A program made the translations under genes and the position numbers. A stretch of 61,229 nucleotides of DNA from Setaria digitata (taxonomy: Eukaryota; Nematoda; Chromadorea; Rhabditida; Setariidae), in assembly GCA_003640385.1 (NCBI GenBank), contig RCAB01000393.1, positions 1 through 61,229 on the forward strand, read 5' to 3'. The notes beneath the pieces were generated by a model that did no database searches, had not been told where the DNA came from, and was given only the letters and a program-made list of their open reading frames with translations. How positions within the stretch are numbered: the first letter of the stretch is position 1; each line of letters opens with the position of its first letter. Shown in pieces: positions 13,253 to 27,000 of the stretch.

Positions 13253-15302
13253 TCAAAAAATGCCAAATGTAAATTGCATTGTTGCAAAAGTATTAAGAAA
13301 TTCATCAATTGGACTGCGCATCGTATACAACATTGGCATATTTGTTATGGCATTGGGCAATAAGAGAGATTGCGGTCTGAGAGGTACAGGATATACCAGA
13401 GCATTCTGTGACATGTCGGATTTTCCGGTACTTTCCATTGATATGTTAGTTTGAGATGAAGATGAAGAATTCGATATGAGTAGCTGAATATTCGCTTAAT
13501 TAACTGTTAAATAGTAGCTAATTACTTGAACTCATTAAAGAAATGTTTAAATTTGAGAGAGATTTTAGAATTTCGTAGTTTTGAAAAATTTTTGAATGCA
13601 TTTCATCAATTAACTGAATGCTCAGTGTAATTTTACATTAGAAATTTGAAGCAATAAAAAAAAAAAAAAAAAACCATATCATTAATTTCATAATTCACAG
13701 ATTTATCGTTAAAAAGAACTTAAATTTTTAATCTTATTAATGAAATTTGAAATTTGATAAGAGCTATCATCATAAATTAGAAGCTGCTAGCTCACCGGAT
13801 ACGATGAGGAGTTTAATTGAGAAAATGGCATTTTCACAGTGAGCTGATAAGTTTGTCTTATCAGTTGCTTATTCAAATCAGCAAGTGCTGATAGCATGCT
13901 TGAGCAGTCCGATGAATTCATTGATGTTGATGGATCTAAGGAAAAAATCCCAAAATAAATAACTCATTTTTCTTTTCGCAACATCGAAATATCCAAAAAA
14001 AAAAAAAAACAATGAAAATCATTTTGGAAATAAATTTCTGAAAAAAAAACGATGAAAATCATTTTAGAAATAAATTTCTGAAAAAAAAAAAAAAAAAAAC
14101 TCATGAGTAGATTTAAGACAAGTCATGATCCAAGTGATTGAGTAGAATTGCATTAGCAATGTGCTACTTTTCAAGATATCAGTGGTCAAGTTAGTAATAT
14201 CCAGTAAGTATAGAATTTTAAACTGATAAAATTATTACTAACAAGGTAATCGTTCTTTTCTGCGTTCGTTTGGTTTAAATTTTGAACATTTCAATATTTG
14301 ATCTAATTTACGTCTTTTTTCAATCAGTTCACATTGATCACAGGTGCAATTTGCATATAGGCAATATCGTTTATGCTCCTAAATTGTTCTTTTCATTGAA
14401 ATATTTATTATCACAATAAATTAACAAAAGCTGTTATGGATTTAAATTTCGAGAATAGCTTAAATTTTAAATCCTTTAAATTCTTAAATTCAAAAATATA
14501 ATTGGATTTTTATTTAATTTATTATTCAGATATTTGAGCTTTTTTTTTTTCTTTTTTAAATTTAATAAGATTTGAAAATTTTTGAAAGATTAAGAAATGT
14601 CCTACTTTTTTCCAAACCAAAACACCATGATTTTTGCATTTTTGACAAATGTAGCACTGATTTTTGCTTGCCATATCTGTCTTAGTTGCTTGTCTAAGAT
14701 CATATGTCTAAAAATAATCGACAATTTAAAGTAATCTAAATTATTACTCTGTAGCAAAAAAACTTCGCATACATTATATTCCTAGTCTAAGCATTTTCTT
14801 TTTCCAAATAAAGCTTTTAGCGTTAAAAAATAACTTTTTTTTTTTTTTTTTTTTTTTGCAGTTTTAAAAACTAAAATAACAAAGAACCTTACTATTTCGA
14901 AAAAAAGAAAAAAAAAAAGTCTATCAAACATTTAGTAAGTTTATGCAATTTCAATTTTCTTGTTTATATTTTTGTTTCTGCACAATTTTCACGCAAATTC
15001 TTCTAACTCTTTCAAAGCTGTCTTATTCTACCGTCTAGTTTGGCCACTATCTAGTTGCTCTTTTCACACTTACTGCTTGCTCATTTCTCTCCCGATAATT
15101 CTCCGGAATGATCGTTGCTTGAGTAAGTTCCGATGTTCGTTGGAATATTTTATCCTGTGCTCGACGTATACGTATTTGTGTACTCATAATCTGTCGACGT
15201 TGACGTATCAATAAACACTGCAATATGTGACAATCTATTAGGAACATGAAACTAAACTTATTTTCGGTCTTGGTCTAAATAACAGGAAAATTCATCGAGA
15301 AT

Positions 15303-15345
<43 letters not shown>

Positions 15346-15665
15346 ATTATCTAAATGAAAAAGTTTTTGAAAATTGCGTTCTATGAGAATTAAAAATATT
15401 TACATTGCTATTTTAATTAATTATTCAAAAATGGAAGCTAAAAAAAAAAAGGAAAGAAAAATTATATGCTATGATTATTCTTGACTCTTGTTAAGTTACA
15501 CTCATCATATTCGAGAACAATTTTAGTGCATAAAGTGTTTCTCAGGAATTTTGATGAGCTATCCAGATCTCCTAGAATAATTGACTGAATATGGTATGTG
15601 ATGATAGCCTAGAGTCTAAATAATGCATCTAAGAGTCTAGATAACGTGTGTATAACAGTCTGGAT

Positions 15666-15699
<34 letters not shown>

Positions 15700-16380
15700 C
15701 TAGATAAGATTTGTGATAATCTATATAATATCTATGATAGCTTAAATAAGATGTGTTGATGATCCAGATAGCAAAATCGTGTGTGATAGCTCGGATAAAG
15801 TATAAAGTGTCTGATAGTCTAGATAATATGTGTCATAGTCCGGATATCGTAAGTGATAACGTAGATAAGATAATGATCCATATAATACGCATGATAGCTA
15901 AGATAAGGTGTATGATGTTCGGATATCGTGGCTGATAGGCGGCTAGATAGACTGTGTAATGTAATGAGCGAGATAATATCCTCTAGATAAGATTTGTAAT
16001 ATATGAGGTGATAAGTTATCACTATAAAAAAAGTCATTCAATTCAATGTATCATACTCTCGAGCAATTACAGTTCTTCCGACTGCAATGATGTCCACGTG
16101 TCTCGACAAGTATTCCATGTTGTCGACATATTCCACAGTGACGTTTCACATCTGAAGAATTATTTTTTCCTTTTTCTTTAAAAAAGAAAAAAATTTTATT
16201 ACTAAAATTGGAATTTTTTAATTTTTCAAAAGCAATATTTCAAAAATTACAAATTTTCAAACTGCTCTAAATTAGTTAATGTCTAAATTTCATCGGAAAT
16301 ATTGTTAGATTACACCAACCTTTGGGCATTTTTTTGCTTATAGCAAAGTATCGTTGACAGATCTCCTCCTCCTTTGACAT
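13253..16380 (-). CDS. mab-3: MAB-3-type transcription factor with two DM domains
   Basis: Doublesex/MAB-3 (DM) zinc-module DNA-binding protein; the family controls male sexual differentiation, and MAB-3 is its two-DM member in C. elegans. Exons: 16380-16320 (ATG, MSKEEE), 16151-16057, 15217-15074, 14707-14606, 14378-14243, 13935-13796, 13483-13253 (stop TGA). These join in perfect phase to 302 residues, close to the roughly 290 I recall for C. elegans MAB-3. DM1, about residues 26-75, has CGIC, GHHC, CNCSRC and a recognition-helix-like tail RRQIMSTQ. DM2, about 121-170, has CQKC, HKRYC, CTCDQC and EKRRKL. The rest is Ser/Asn/Met-rich with no recognised domain. DM1 lacks two residues between the His and Cys ligands (H41-C43, against H136-C140 in DM2), so it may bind zinc or DNA differently. 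Intron 2 holds a minisatellite and GT repeats. The gene lies just upstream of ferlin on the same strand, about 1.8 kb away. Confidence 0.9.
13988..14090. repeat. Tandem duplication in mab-3 intron 5
   Basis: Two copies of GATGAAAATCATTTTRGAAA with TAAATTTCTG, each followed by an A run. Confidence 0.75.
15308..15342. repeat. GT dinucleotide array
   Basis: (GT)n, about 17 units, in the mab-3 region upstream of DM2 (intron 3 side of exon 15074-15217). Confidence 0.9.
15595..15965. repeat. Degenerate TAGATAA minisatellite in mab-3 intron 2
   Basis: Around fourteen diverged units of roughly 22-28 bases with core GATAGTCTAGATAA followed by GTGTGTGAT, interrupted by a pure GT array at 15669-15695. 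Confidence 0.7.
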
Positions 16381-19256
16381 TCCTAATCAATTTTTGGTTT
16401 TTTTTTTTTTTTTTTTTTTAATAATTAATTTTATGGTATACCAATACTTACATACAAATACTGATTCTGATATGTATTATTTAATAATATTAGAAAATCA
16501 TTTCATTTGTATGTATTCTGAATGAAAAATACAACAATAACAACACATTTTGAAACTATTTTTAATTCTTGTCCTACGATTAATTACTGAAAAAAAAAAA
16601 AAAAAGAAAAAAAATAACTAATAAAATAAATAAATGAAATAAAATAAAATAGAATAGAAATAAGAATGAACATTTCCAAATGTGCTTTCATATTGTTTTA
16701 TTTAGAAATATCTGCCTTTTCTCTCTTCCTCTTCCATTTTAATTAGTTCAATTCAATTCAAACAGTAATAATATCATTTAGAATATGTTGCAAAAATATT
16801 AAAATATGACGAGGAAAAAAAAAAAGCGATTAAAATAAAACAAGTTGAAATATTCTTGAAATATTCTTTTTGGCTATAAATAAATTTAAACAGAAAAATT
16901 TGCTAAAGAAAACACCTGTTTTATCACTTTTGTATATTTAATTTCTCGTTGCCTATTCATATTACAATTGAGCAGTCGAAGCTTTCCCTATTTCTTGACA
17001 ATGTTTAAATTTAAAATATATTTAATGCGAATTTTTTTTTTTTTTTTTTTTTTTTTTTTGCAGAAAATATTTCCTTTCAGTTAGTACAGTATGCTCTTCT
17101 GGTATATAACAATAAATAGACTTAGACTTCTCATTCTTGGGTTTGCTTTCTTTTTTTTTTTTTCCCCCAAAATAGGCTTTTTATTAAATCACAGCTACAA
17201 AGGAACATTTAAATGTTTGTTTTATCATTAATTTACAAGAAAAAAGAAGTTATTCAAAGTTATGAAAACTAAATTGAGTAGGGGGAAAAATATTAAGAAA
17301 AGTTTAAGATTTAAGGTTTAAAAAAATCCTAAAGTTCATAAAAAGAAAAGGAAATTTTGATGTTAACAGTACGCTGATCTTTTTAAATTTAATTTATTTC
17401 TATAGTGATTGAACTTTTCATAAATTGATCAATTTTTTTGCATGCATAAATTGTAGTTGTGAAGTTTAAATTTATTTTAAATAAAAATTCAATGCGGTAC
17501 AAATTAAGATTAACACGTCGAAAAACCTATGTCATAATTAAATTGCTAGTTAATTAAAAAAAAAAAAATTATGACATTTCATTGCGTCAAATTATGAAAT
17601 GCAGAAGAGATAGTTTCAGTGTAAATGGATGAAATGGAGAAATTTTCAAAAAGTTAATGAATTTTGTGCAGAAAAAATATTTTTCCTTTTTTTTTCTTGT
17701 TTTTTTTTTTTTTTTCGTGAAAAAAAATAGTGTTGTGCACTTGAATGTAAATTGATTTAATAAGTTTGAGCTATATATATAAAAAAAAAAAAAATGAGAT
17801 GTAATGAATAGCAGTAGCATTTTTCAAATAATAAAATTCTTAATTACTAATTTAAAATATTTGTTTAGATGAAATAGGAAATCGAAAGACAGAAACAAAA
17901 AAAGAAAGAAGCAGAAATGGATATGAAAAAAAAAGAAAAGGAAAAAGCTAAAGTAAAAATTTACTGAATAAGAAAAGTTCCTTGTTTAAATGATCTTAAG
18001 TTCTTTTTTTATACAAAATGATTTTTGCAGACAATGGTGGACTTTTTAGCCATAACTAATATATTGAGCAAAAATAGCACTGATCAGGTTACGTTAATTA
18101 TTCTTTCTTTTTGTTTTGTTTTAATTTCAATAGAAACACATAAGACATAGAGAGAAATGAATGAAAAATTGTAATAATATGAGTGACAGATTTATAAAAA
18201 TTTAAATTCAATTATTGCTGCAAAATTATTTAAAATAAAATCTTTAGCCTTTTTTTTTTTCTTTTAAATAAAAAAATTTGTACTGATTGGTTAAATTTAA
18301 AACAAAGGAAAAAATTACGAAACAATAACTGAATAATTTGATAAATTAAAACAATAACTGAATAATTTGCTCAGTCATTCATTTCCATCCACCCATTTAT
18401 CACTATATCATAGCTATTTTGCATATTTTACATCACATTTATCATATTAAATCATGTATTCACAGGAAAACAAAAAAAATTCATTATTTATAAAATTTCA
18501 TTAAAATTTTTAAAAATGTTTCAAACTTCTGAAAGCAGCAACTGTACAGGTTAATTAGCATTTTATCATATCATCATTAATGTATTTTTTCATAGAAAAG
18601 TTTATAATTGCTGAAAAAAAAAGCTTTTAAATTCAACAAAATAGATGGCTCAAATATTACTCAATCATTTATTTGAAAATGAAAATCACTTATCAATTCC
18701 ACTATACACCTGCACAATTAATTAATTAATTAATTTGTTCTATTATCTTTTATGAGTGCACTGTCTCTAATTCATGTTATTTCCGCAGTGGTGTCATTAA
18801 TTTCTTTCACTGACCTAAATTCATTGTCTTATCAGTACAAAACTCTAATCATTATCATTTCATTTGATGATGTTCAACTACAGTTTTATCATCAGCATTG
18901 GGATCAATCTTGCCATTGCTCTCCATTTTTCGCGTATTTTTTTTTTTTTTTTTTTACTTCTCTAAAATAGAATTTACTTTTTTTTTCGCAATTAAAATGT
19001 TAATATTAATTTAAAATAGTTTAAATTTCATTTTTTTCCCCTCAAAATATTGTAACTCAATATTTTAGAAATAATTAATTTTTCACATAAGGTAAATGTA
19101 TCACACAATACATGCATGTTTAATGAGAAATTAACAAAGAAATTTTTGAAGAAACAAAAAAGAATGAAAAAGTGTATCTTTTTTTAATTTTAAAAAATTT
19201 TTTTTCTTTTAAATTTTAACATTTTTATTCATGAAAAAAGCGATTAAAAAAAAGAC
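16381..19256. other. Intergenic, between divergent mab-3 and Cys-rich genes
   Basis: About 2.9 kb separating genes that diverge, so it should contain both promoters. Only AT-rich sequence and homopolymers are visible (for example a long T run near 17033-17059). An ATG frame at 18752 begins with a hydrophobic stretch (MSALSLIHVISAVVS) and could be a leader exon for the next gene, but no donor of the right phase fits. Confidence 0.5.
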
Positions 19257-22166
19257 ATGCTAATTAATCAGTCCTTTTTTCTTTTTTTTTTTTTCTTGTC
19301 AATATTTAAATCTTTTTTTTTTCTTCATAAAAAAAGAAGTGAAAATTTAAAAAAAAAATTTTTTTATGAAGTTGGTGCAGAAGCGAATAACAACGAAGCA
19401 AGTGAATGCCTTAAAGAATGTATGAAAGTAATCGTGAAATTTGAACGCTCCTTCACCTATCAATTCAAAAATTTTGAAAAGGTTAATTTTTTCCTCAAAC
19501 TAATCTTGTCTATTTTGTATTTGATTAGATAAAAAAGATGAAAATTCAAAATAGAAAAAAAAAAAGAAAGAATTGTAATTTAAATTTAAATTTATTATTT
19601 GAATTATTGTCTACAAAAGATTTTCTATGCAGTCTTTTAATAATTAGTTCAAATTTGTTACATTTTGGATATGTGATAAACTTGAATCGATGGCCTTATG
19701 TAGCCAAAAATGTAGCCCAGTTGATCAACGCCGTTTTTATCACTATACAACTTTCTATCGTCTACATTGTGTCGACTTTTATGAAGGTAATTAAAATTAA
19801 TTTCAAAAATTAAACAAAAAAAAAAAAAGGAAAAAGTAGAAAATTATGAATTGTCATTGTGTTTACTATACATTGTTATTCAAATTTTATCTTTTAATCT
19901 TTAATTTCATGCGTGTTTCAATTTCTTTTTTTTTTTTTTTTTTCTTAAAAAATCTAATCTTTTAATCTAACATCCGTCTCCTATTTACACTCCATGATAC
20001 TGGAAACTTTGTGAAATGAGTAAGCATAAAAAAGTGTGTGAAAAACCAAATTTAAATTTTTTTTTTTTCAGAAAATAAAAGTTGAAATTGAATTTTCAGA
20101 AAAAAATTTTTCTATTTGTATTTGCATTCTGTTGCAGAGCTTGAAGTTCAATTGGACTGTTTAAAAAAAGCATCACCAAATGTTGATAAGGGTAAATTTT
20201 ATCATTCTTTTTTTTTTGGGAATAAATTTTTTACTCATTAACTCATTGGAAGCAATACTCTGAAGTAAAATTATTAAGATTAATTTAGCCAATAAAAATT
20301 TACTTCATTTATGTAATTCCTAAATCTAATCCAATATCAATGTGTAATTGAGAACCTGAGGATAATTTATCAAATTTAAAATATCAATGTTTTTCCTAAA
20401 AATATTCAAATTTCAACTCTTTCGCATTATTCTTCAAACAAGATAAAAAATTCGAAAAAAAAAAAAGAAAAATTTTTGAAATAAAATATGAAATTTTCCA
20501 AGAAAAAAAAAAAAAGAAGTTTTAGTCCTATTGATTAAAATAGATAAATGTGGTGAAAATTTCAAATTTTAAATTATACAAATGTTTCCCAATCGCTCGA
20601 CTAGCAATGCTCCGGAAGTAATGAATGAAATAATTGGAAATTTGAAGCGGAATAATTAAAAATTCGTTATGATCAATTTCATTTATCCTAAAGTATTATC
20701 ACTGTTTTTAGTTTGTAATGAACGATGCACATTCAAAACCGATAAAATTTATAACAAAGAAAGCAAATACAGAAATCATTGCAGGTGAGAAATAATTCAT
20801 TCTAAATATTTTTATCATGGTTTTTCCATCAGCTTCTTATCACCTTCTAAACCAATAATACTTTTGCATGTGATAATGATAATTTTATACTTTATGAGTG
20901 TTTGCAAACTTTTGTATTTTCAAGCTTAAGAGCTTTCCTGAAGCTTTTTCCATAACTCTTCCCAGGATTACGTTTATTATTGCCAAAATTTTTTGAAACT
21001 CAAAATTTTGCTGAAATTTTCAAGCTATGATTATATCTCGTTTAAATCAGATTTTTTTTTTTTTAAATTTTCTTTAAATTAAATAGATTACTCATAAATT
21101 TTCAACAGCACTGTTATAATTTATACTTTGAAACTGTCATTCCTGATATGATATTATTATCACACACTGATAATTTTTTATTATCATTGGAAGACGATGT
21201 CATTTTTTCCGACAAATTATGCATGAGCTTTAGAAGAGTAATTTCAATTCCTATTAAGAACTCTATAAAACAAAAAAAAAAAAAGTTTTTTGAGTCATGA
21301 AAGAGAGCCAAAGCAATTAGTGTTAACATCTAATTAGGCTACTTGATGTCAGTACCATAATTGTCTATTCAAATCACTGTTGAGTATCATGAAAAAAAAA
21401 AATTGTTTCAGATCAAAATGTTTATGTCTTCATTCATCTTTTGACAATTTCATTAATGCATTTAATTAATTATTCAACTATTTAATTATATAAGAATGCA
21501 ATGGTTTCACCGTCCTATTTGTTCTTAGGAAATTTATAAAATTGAAAATTCAGAAGTTGAAAATAACTGCTATTTTTCCATTTCAGGACTTTAGAATGTT
21601 CGTTGCTCTGCTACTATGAGATATTTTCCAGTGCTTGTCCGGAAATCCGTGACACTCTTTTGGTATAAATTTTTACAATTTTAATTTCAATTTGAAAATA
21701 AAAAAATTGGAATAATTTCATAAATGTAAGGAATCAGGAAACAGTGAATTATTTGTTCCTATGTTTTGCAATTCTTTGCTATTAGTAATAAGTCGTAATA
21801 CAATTTAAATTCGAAGTTTACTAAGAGAAAATTCCTATTGATTTCGATAAAATGGCATTCTGAAATAGCTTAATTTCATTTTTTTTTTTCTTTCTAAAGG
21901 TTATTTAAAAAGAAGAAAGTGTAGAAGGATGATTTACCCGTGCAATTAATTAGAATTGAATTATAAAATTAATTTCCATTCTCATTTTACAAGCCTTCTA
22001 AACTATTTCATATTCAGCGTTATAAATTTAGCATCTCAACATGCGACATCTTGATGAAATACGATTATCAACAACATCAGATGGTCTACTAAATAAGCAA
22101 AATGAATGCCGCCATTTGTATGATGAAAATTATATGAAACAGCGGATGCTTGAAGTACAAATATGA
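19257..22166 (+). CDS. Small cysteine-rich protein, probably secreted, nematode-type
   Basis: Exons 19257-19481, 19648-19786, 20138-20191, 20712-20784, 21587-21662, 22032-22166 give a phase-consistent 233-residue product. Ten or more cysteines occur in paired patterns: ECLKEC, ICDKL with LCSQKC, HCVDFY, DCLKK, VCNERC, HC, ECSLLC, ACPEI, ECRHLY. The spacing recalls nematode CPG4-like (chondroitin proteoglycan 4) Cys-rich domains, but I cannot run a profile, so treat that as a lead only. The 5' end is weak: the in-frame ATG at 19257 gives a Phe-rich leader read from a poly-T tract, which may act as a signal peptide or may be intron. In the latter case the first real exon starts near 19381 and needs an unidentified leader exon. 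The exon at 19648-19786 lies in a different frame from the longest open frame there. Confidence 0.6.
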
Positions 22167-24022
22167 AAGCTTTAAAAGATGAACATCTTCAAAGATACAG
22201 TAATGTTAATTAATTAACTGAACTCTTCTCTTCTCATTATAATCATTCGCAAAACTTGAAGAAGTTTGATTTAGCTGAAAGATGATTGCAGAGTGTCGTA
22301 TTCCAACTGAAAGCTTTCATTGTTCCATCCTTCAACGGCATCTCATTTCTGTGATAAATGTCATCTTTAGAAGTGATTTTTATTGTTTTTCGTATTGTTG
22401 CTTCTGTCTGAAGTATTAATTTCACTCATTAACAATGTGAATACTCAATTCCCGAAATTTGATATTTGAAAAGATATATTTTCCATCAACTGATACGTGT
22501 ACTATTATAAAGATCACGTTTAATACGACGTGAAATAAGCTTGAGCTTCTGAAAGGTAAAATCCTTAAAAATTGAAGGGAATTTTAGTAATTTAGCAAAA
22601 GCAAACTAGAAATTTTAGATATTTATTCAAATATATATATCTATTAAAAAATCTTTTCTTCTTTGAAGGAAAATAGATAACTATATATCTAGGAATATCT
22701 AAATCTAGCAAATTTAATGTTAAAATTTTCCTATAACACTCCAAATAGATTATAAAAAAAAAAAATCCAAAAATTTAGATACTAAAAATATAAAGATGTA
22801 GCAATTTTTTCTTAAAAGTATTCCAAATGCACAAAAATTTTGAATTAAAAAAAAAAAAAAGGAGAATGATAACGAAATCTTTGATGAAATGGACTAATAT
22901 TTTGGAATTTTGCTCAAAAATTAATTAAACTAATTTTTTCTTCAGAAATCGCCTATTTTGAAGAAGCTGGACAAAACACAGAAATTAAATTTAAAATTAA
23001 ACAACCAAAAATCAGCTGCTGCAAGAATATGAAATTGAAATCGTATACGAAAATTCACAAAGACAAATATGCACAATCTTCAGAATTTAAAAATTTTGGC
23101 TCAAAAATTTTAACTCAAATTTGATTAACAAATCATACAGAAATGTCTACGATCAAAATCATATTTAAAAAAGGAAGCAATTTTTCACTTTTTATTTTAG
23201 AACTTATAATTTATAATTTTCTAAAATTTTATTTAAATTCGAAACCTCTAATTACATGCAGTAGCACCTGCTGTTCACTCATACTTTCTTTTTTTGTAAC
23301 ATTATCAGTAAGTGCTTAAGATAAGTTCTACTCTGTCTACTAACTAATGAGTCTAGTCTAAATCCAACGATGATCCTAGTCTAAGTCACAGAAAATAAGA
23401 GCCAAATGAGGAACGGATTACTAAATGCAATTTACAATTACTAAATGAATGAGTTCCTTTTGAGTTGCTAAAAATAGCCCATTTGTTTGTAAATTTTTCA
23501 CTGATCTCATTCGTTTCTTGTTGGCACTCCCATTAATGGTTTGTATTTGGATTTTAACAAATTTAATTTTCAATAAATCGTTTATAGTGAAGCTAGATTG
23601 ATTGTTCAGAGGGATGAAATGTCTGAATCTGATGACTTTAGTCTAAATTAAGGAAAATAAGAGCTAGAATTTTTTTTGGAGGTGAATTGTTCAATGTAAT
23701 TTATAATTATTAAATGAATAGCGGAATGATTCGGTTTGTATTGATGAATGTAATTTTGAATAATGATTGCTGGAAGAAGTCATGTTTTGTAATGTATAAT
23801 CTTCTTTTCACATTTGATGAAAAGAATTAATGGATGGATATAAATTTGATTTAAAAAAAACACTCTATAATGATAACTTTTTCAATTATTAAAATTCTAG
23901 GGAAAAACGAAAGAAGAAACAATCGCCGTATATTTTTTATACTAATTGTTTTCTTGAATATATTAAATTCTAAATTTTATTCGTGCTTTTTCTCATCACC
24001 TTTTTTCCGGAAGCAAACTTGA
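22167..24022. other. Intergenic, Cys-rich gene to REV1
   Basis: No gene recognised. A TTCTTCAG acceptor followed by an open frame (about 22946-23125, ending TGA) was examined and left uncalled. The REV1 promoter or trans-splice site must lie here; no clear TTTCAG sits directly before the REV1 ATG. Confidence 0.5.
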
Positions 24023-27000
24023 ATGCATCAGGATGATGAGACAACTGTTGTTGAAGAAACCGGAAGCCGTGCCTATCACTGGGTAAGTTGGTGTTTGAGA
24101 AATTCAGTTAAATTAATTTGACGTAGCTGCACTTCTTTTCCAATGAAAAAAAAAAAAAAGCTGCTACAGTATCGTCTTATCACCTATATTTCACTCTGTT
24201 CTTGATTCATTATTGAATTTGAGATGGCGAACGAACATTTTGGAATGTTTAACAAGAATTCATACATTTGCAATTATTATAAGCCCCAAAAATAGCAAAA
24301 TAACGAAAATTTTTCAAGTATTAATTAATTTTAATCGTATTTTTTAAATTCTTCGAGCACAAAAACCTCGGGGTTTATCACCATTTCAAAATTCCTTTTG
24401 CTAAAAACTTTCTTGTGAGGAAGGTAATCTTTAACTGAAGCTTTTTTTTTTTTTTTTTTTAGAATTAGTCGCTTATCCATCAGGATCTTTTTTCCTCTTC
24501 TTTAACGAAGGATCTTTTTTTTTTTTTTTTTCTGAGTCAAATTCTGAGTCCTAGTTTTCATCTTTCTTTTTCTTTTTAAGTTGAACTCTAAATTTAGCTG
24601 AATGATTCCATGGCTCTTCGATTTTCATATGCCAATTCACTTGCTCTTACAAATAATACTAGTATACAAGCTCATAAGGTTCTCAGTACTTTTCCTTACC
24701 GCTTACTGATCAGATGATTCTATTTTCAGCAAAATTACATGCAGACGAAAAAAGCCAAACTTCAGCATCAAGTGAATGTGTTAGATAAGCCCAATATTAT
24801 TTCCAATATTTTTGAAGGCGTCTCAATTTTCGTTAATGGATATACAAGTAACAATCATTTCTTCTTCTCTCAAACATGAAAAGAAAAAAAGAGCTTTTTT
24901 TTTGCAATCTTAAATTAAATCCTTTACTGAAATGTTCTAAGATAAGTAAAACAAAAAATTTTTTCCTTCAATTAAAAGAAATTTATTTTTTCGTAGTCTG
25001 CTTGGAACAGAAGAAGATACTTAAAGGTTTTTTAGCAGGCCTGAACTAGTCACTTTATTTATAAGTATATTTGAAGTTCCAGAATATATTTTGCATAAAT
25101 TTTAGATCCACCAGCAGCAGAATTACGAAAGTTAATACGTTTGCATGGCGGTGAATTCCATATTTATTACAAACATGGCACTACAACGTACACACTCGCT
25201 ACTCATCTAGCTACTGGCAAAGCAAAGAAACTCCGAAAAGAAGAGAAAATTATTCATCCTAGATGGCTTACTGATAGGTTACTTGACAAATCATAATACA
25301 TAATTTTTGAGTTGCTATAGTCTTTCCAGGCTTTATTTAATTGGTTTATACTAAATGCAGTTTTGAATAAGTTGCGGGGAATGACTTAGCTACATTATTC
25401 TTCCCTTTATACAAATCAGTTGAAAAGGTTTCGGATTTGTAGCATCGGAGCGGGAATTCGGTTATGCGAGGACGATTATTTGTTGTATAAAAATGGTGTA
25501 TTTCAAACTGCTGTAGCAAAACGATTTGCAGCAGATAATCAAAACACCTCAAAAGGAGCACGAAATGCTGCTAATGATCCAAACTTTGTAAGAAACTTTT
25601 ATGAAAGGTAAGATTGCTTTGAATTTTTTATAATATCGCCAAATCTGGGTTCCATAAAAAAGAGAGGAGGTTTGAAGTGAACGATGAACAGACTGTTTCA
25701 GCTATCTAAATTGTCTAAGAAGATGCTAAGTATTTTGAAAAATTCGTATTTCTGAATAATTGGAAAGTCAAAGCGACTACTTTATCCTGTTAAATGCAAT
25801 TTTTGAAATTATTTGAGGCATTTAAAATGGTCGTCAAGTATGCCTTAAGTCACTTGTACAAAAAAAAAGCAATCATTTTTATTTTTATTCTTTCCATTCT
25901 CTCTATTCATAATTTATTTATCGGTTGAATGAAGTAATTAATCCAATTAAGAAAAAATAGTTGAATTTAGATCTCGCTTGCATCTAATTTCAACTTTGGC
26001 GCAAGAAATGAAATGCTATGTAGACGAGCTACGAGAAAATCAGGCTAATGATTTTCCTTCACGGACACACTTGCTGCATTTAGCTGATCACGACTTTATT
26101 GAGTAAGAATTCTAATTTAATTGCTGTTTGTTTCTAGTTTATGCGATTTGTATGCAGTGAGCTTCGTTGCAGCATAATATGTTAGCATACAATTAGTCAT
26201 ATTTACAAAAAAAAAAAGCTATTTTCATAATGGAAAGTGCATTTTAACGTTTGGATCATTTCTAATTGCACGCTTTTATATATCGGTTTTTTTCAGTACT
26301 CCAAAGGAAACCATTTGCCATATTGATTTGGATTGTTTCTTTGTATCGGTAGCATTGAGAAGTCGTCCAAATTTAATTGGAAAGCCAATAGCAATTACCC
26401 ACTCAAGGGTAATTTTTTTTCGAAGATCAAATATTTTAATGGAAATTTATCTGATAATTCGACTTCAGAATTGTTTTTTTTTCTTTTTTTTTTTTTTTTT
26501 TTGATACAGTGCGAGTTTGTTTTTTTTTTCTCTCTGCATAAAAAAATAAGCTATGAACTGATACATTAGTTTTGATTGATATCCTTGCTCACCTCAGCAT
26601 CACTTTATATGACATCAGTCATATAAAGCTTCTTATTGGTATAATTCAAACTTCTTTAAGGGTGTGTTTTGCCATGCTCTACTTATGTATGGTATTTTAC
26701 AACATAGCATTTTTCTGCGGTATTTTCTTGTAGCACAGGAAATTCAATCTCCATTTCCTTGTATTATTTTCACTTTATTTATGTTTTTTTCTTTTTTTTT
26801 TAAGGGTACAGAAGGTGCTGGTATGTCTGAAGTTGCATCTTGTAGCTATGAAGCTCGAGCGCAAGGTGTCCGTAATGGCTGTTTCATTAGAGACGCACGG
26901 AAATTATGTCCTGACCTTATTTGTCTCCCTTATCAATTTGACGATTATCGAATTGTTTCGAAAGAAATCTATTCAATTTTATCAGGGTTTGTTTTTAGTA

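Noticed and set aside
15595..15965. Regular-looking repeats considered as a CRISPR-like or satellite array
   Set aside because: Units are diverged, spacers are not uniform and the host is a nematode; it is an intron minisatellite.
17880..17966. Lys/Glu-rich frame after TTTAG
   Set aside because: Low-complexity A/G run; no neighbouring exon fits.
19538..19813. 91-codon plus-strand open frame
   Set aside because: The real exon 19648-19786 is in another frame, where Cys motifs and splice phases agree.
22946..23125. 60-codon open frame behind a TTCTTCAG acceptor
   Set aside because: Wrong phase for the preceding Cys-rich gene, Lys/Asn-rich, no motif; expected by chance in AT-rich DNA.
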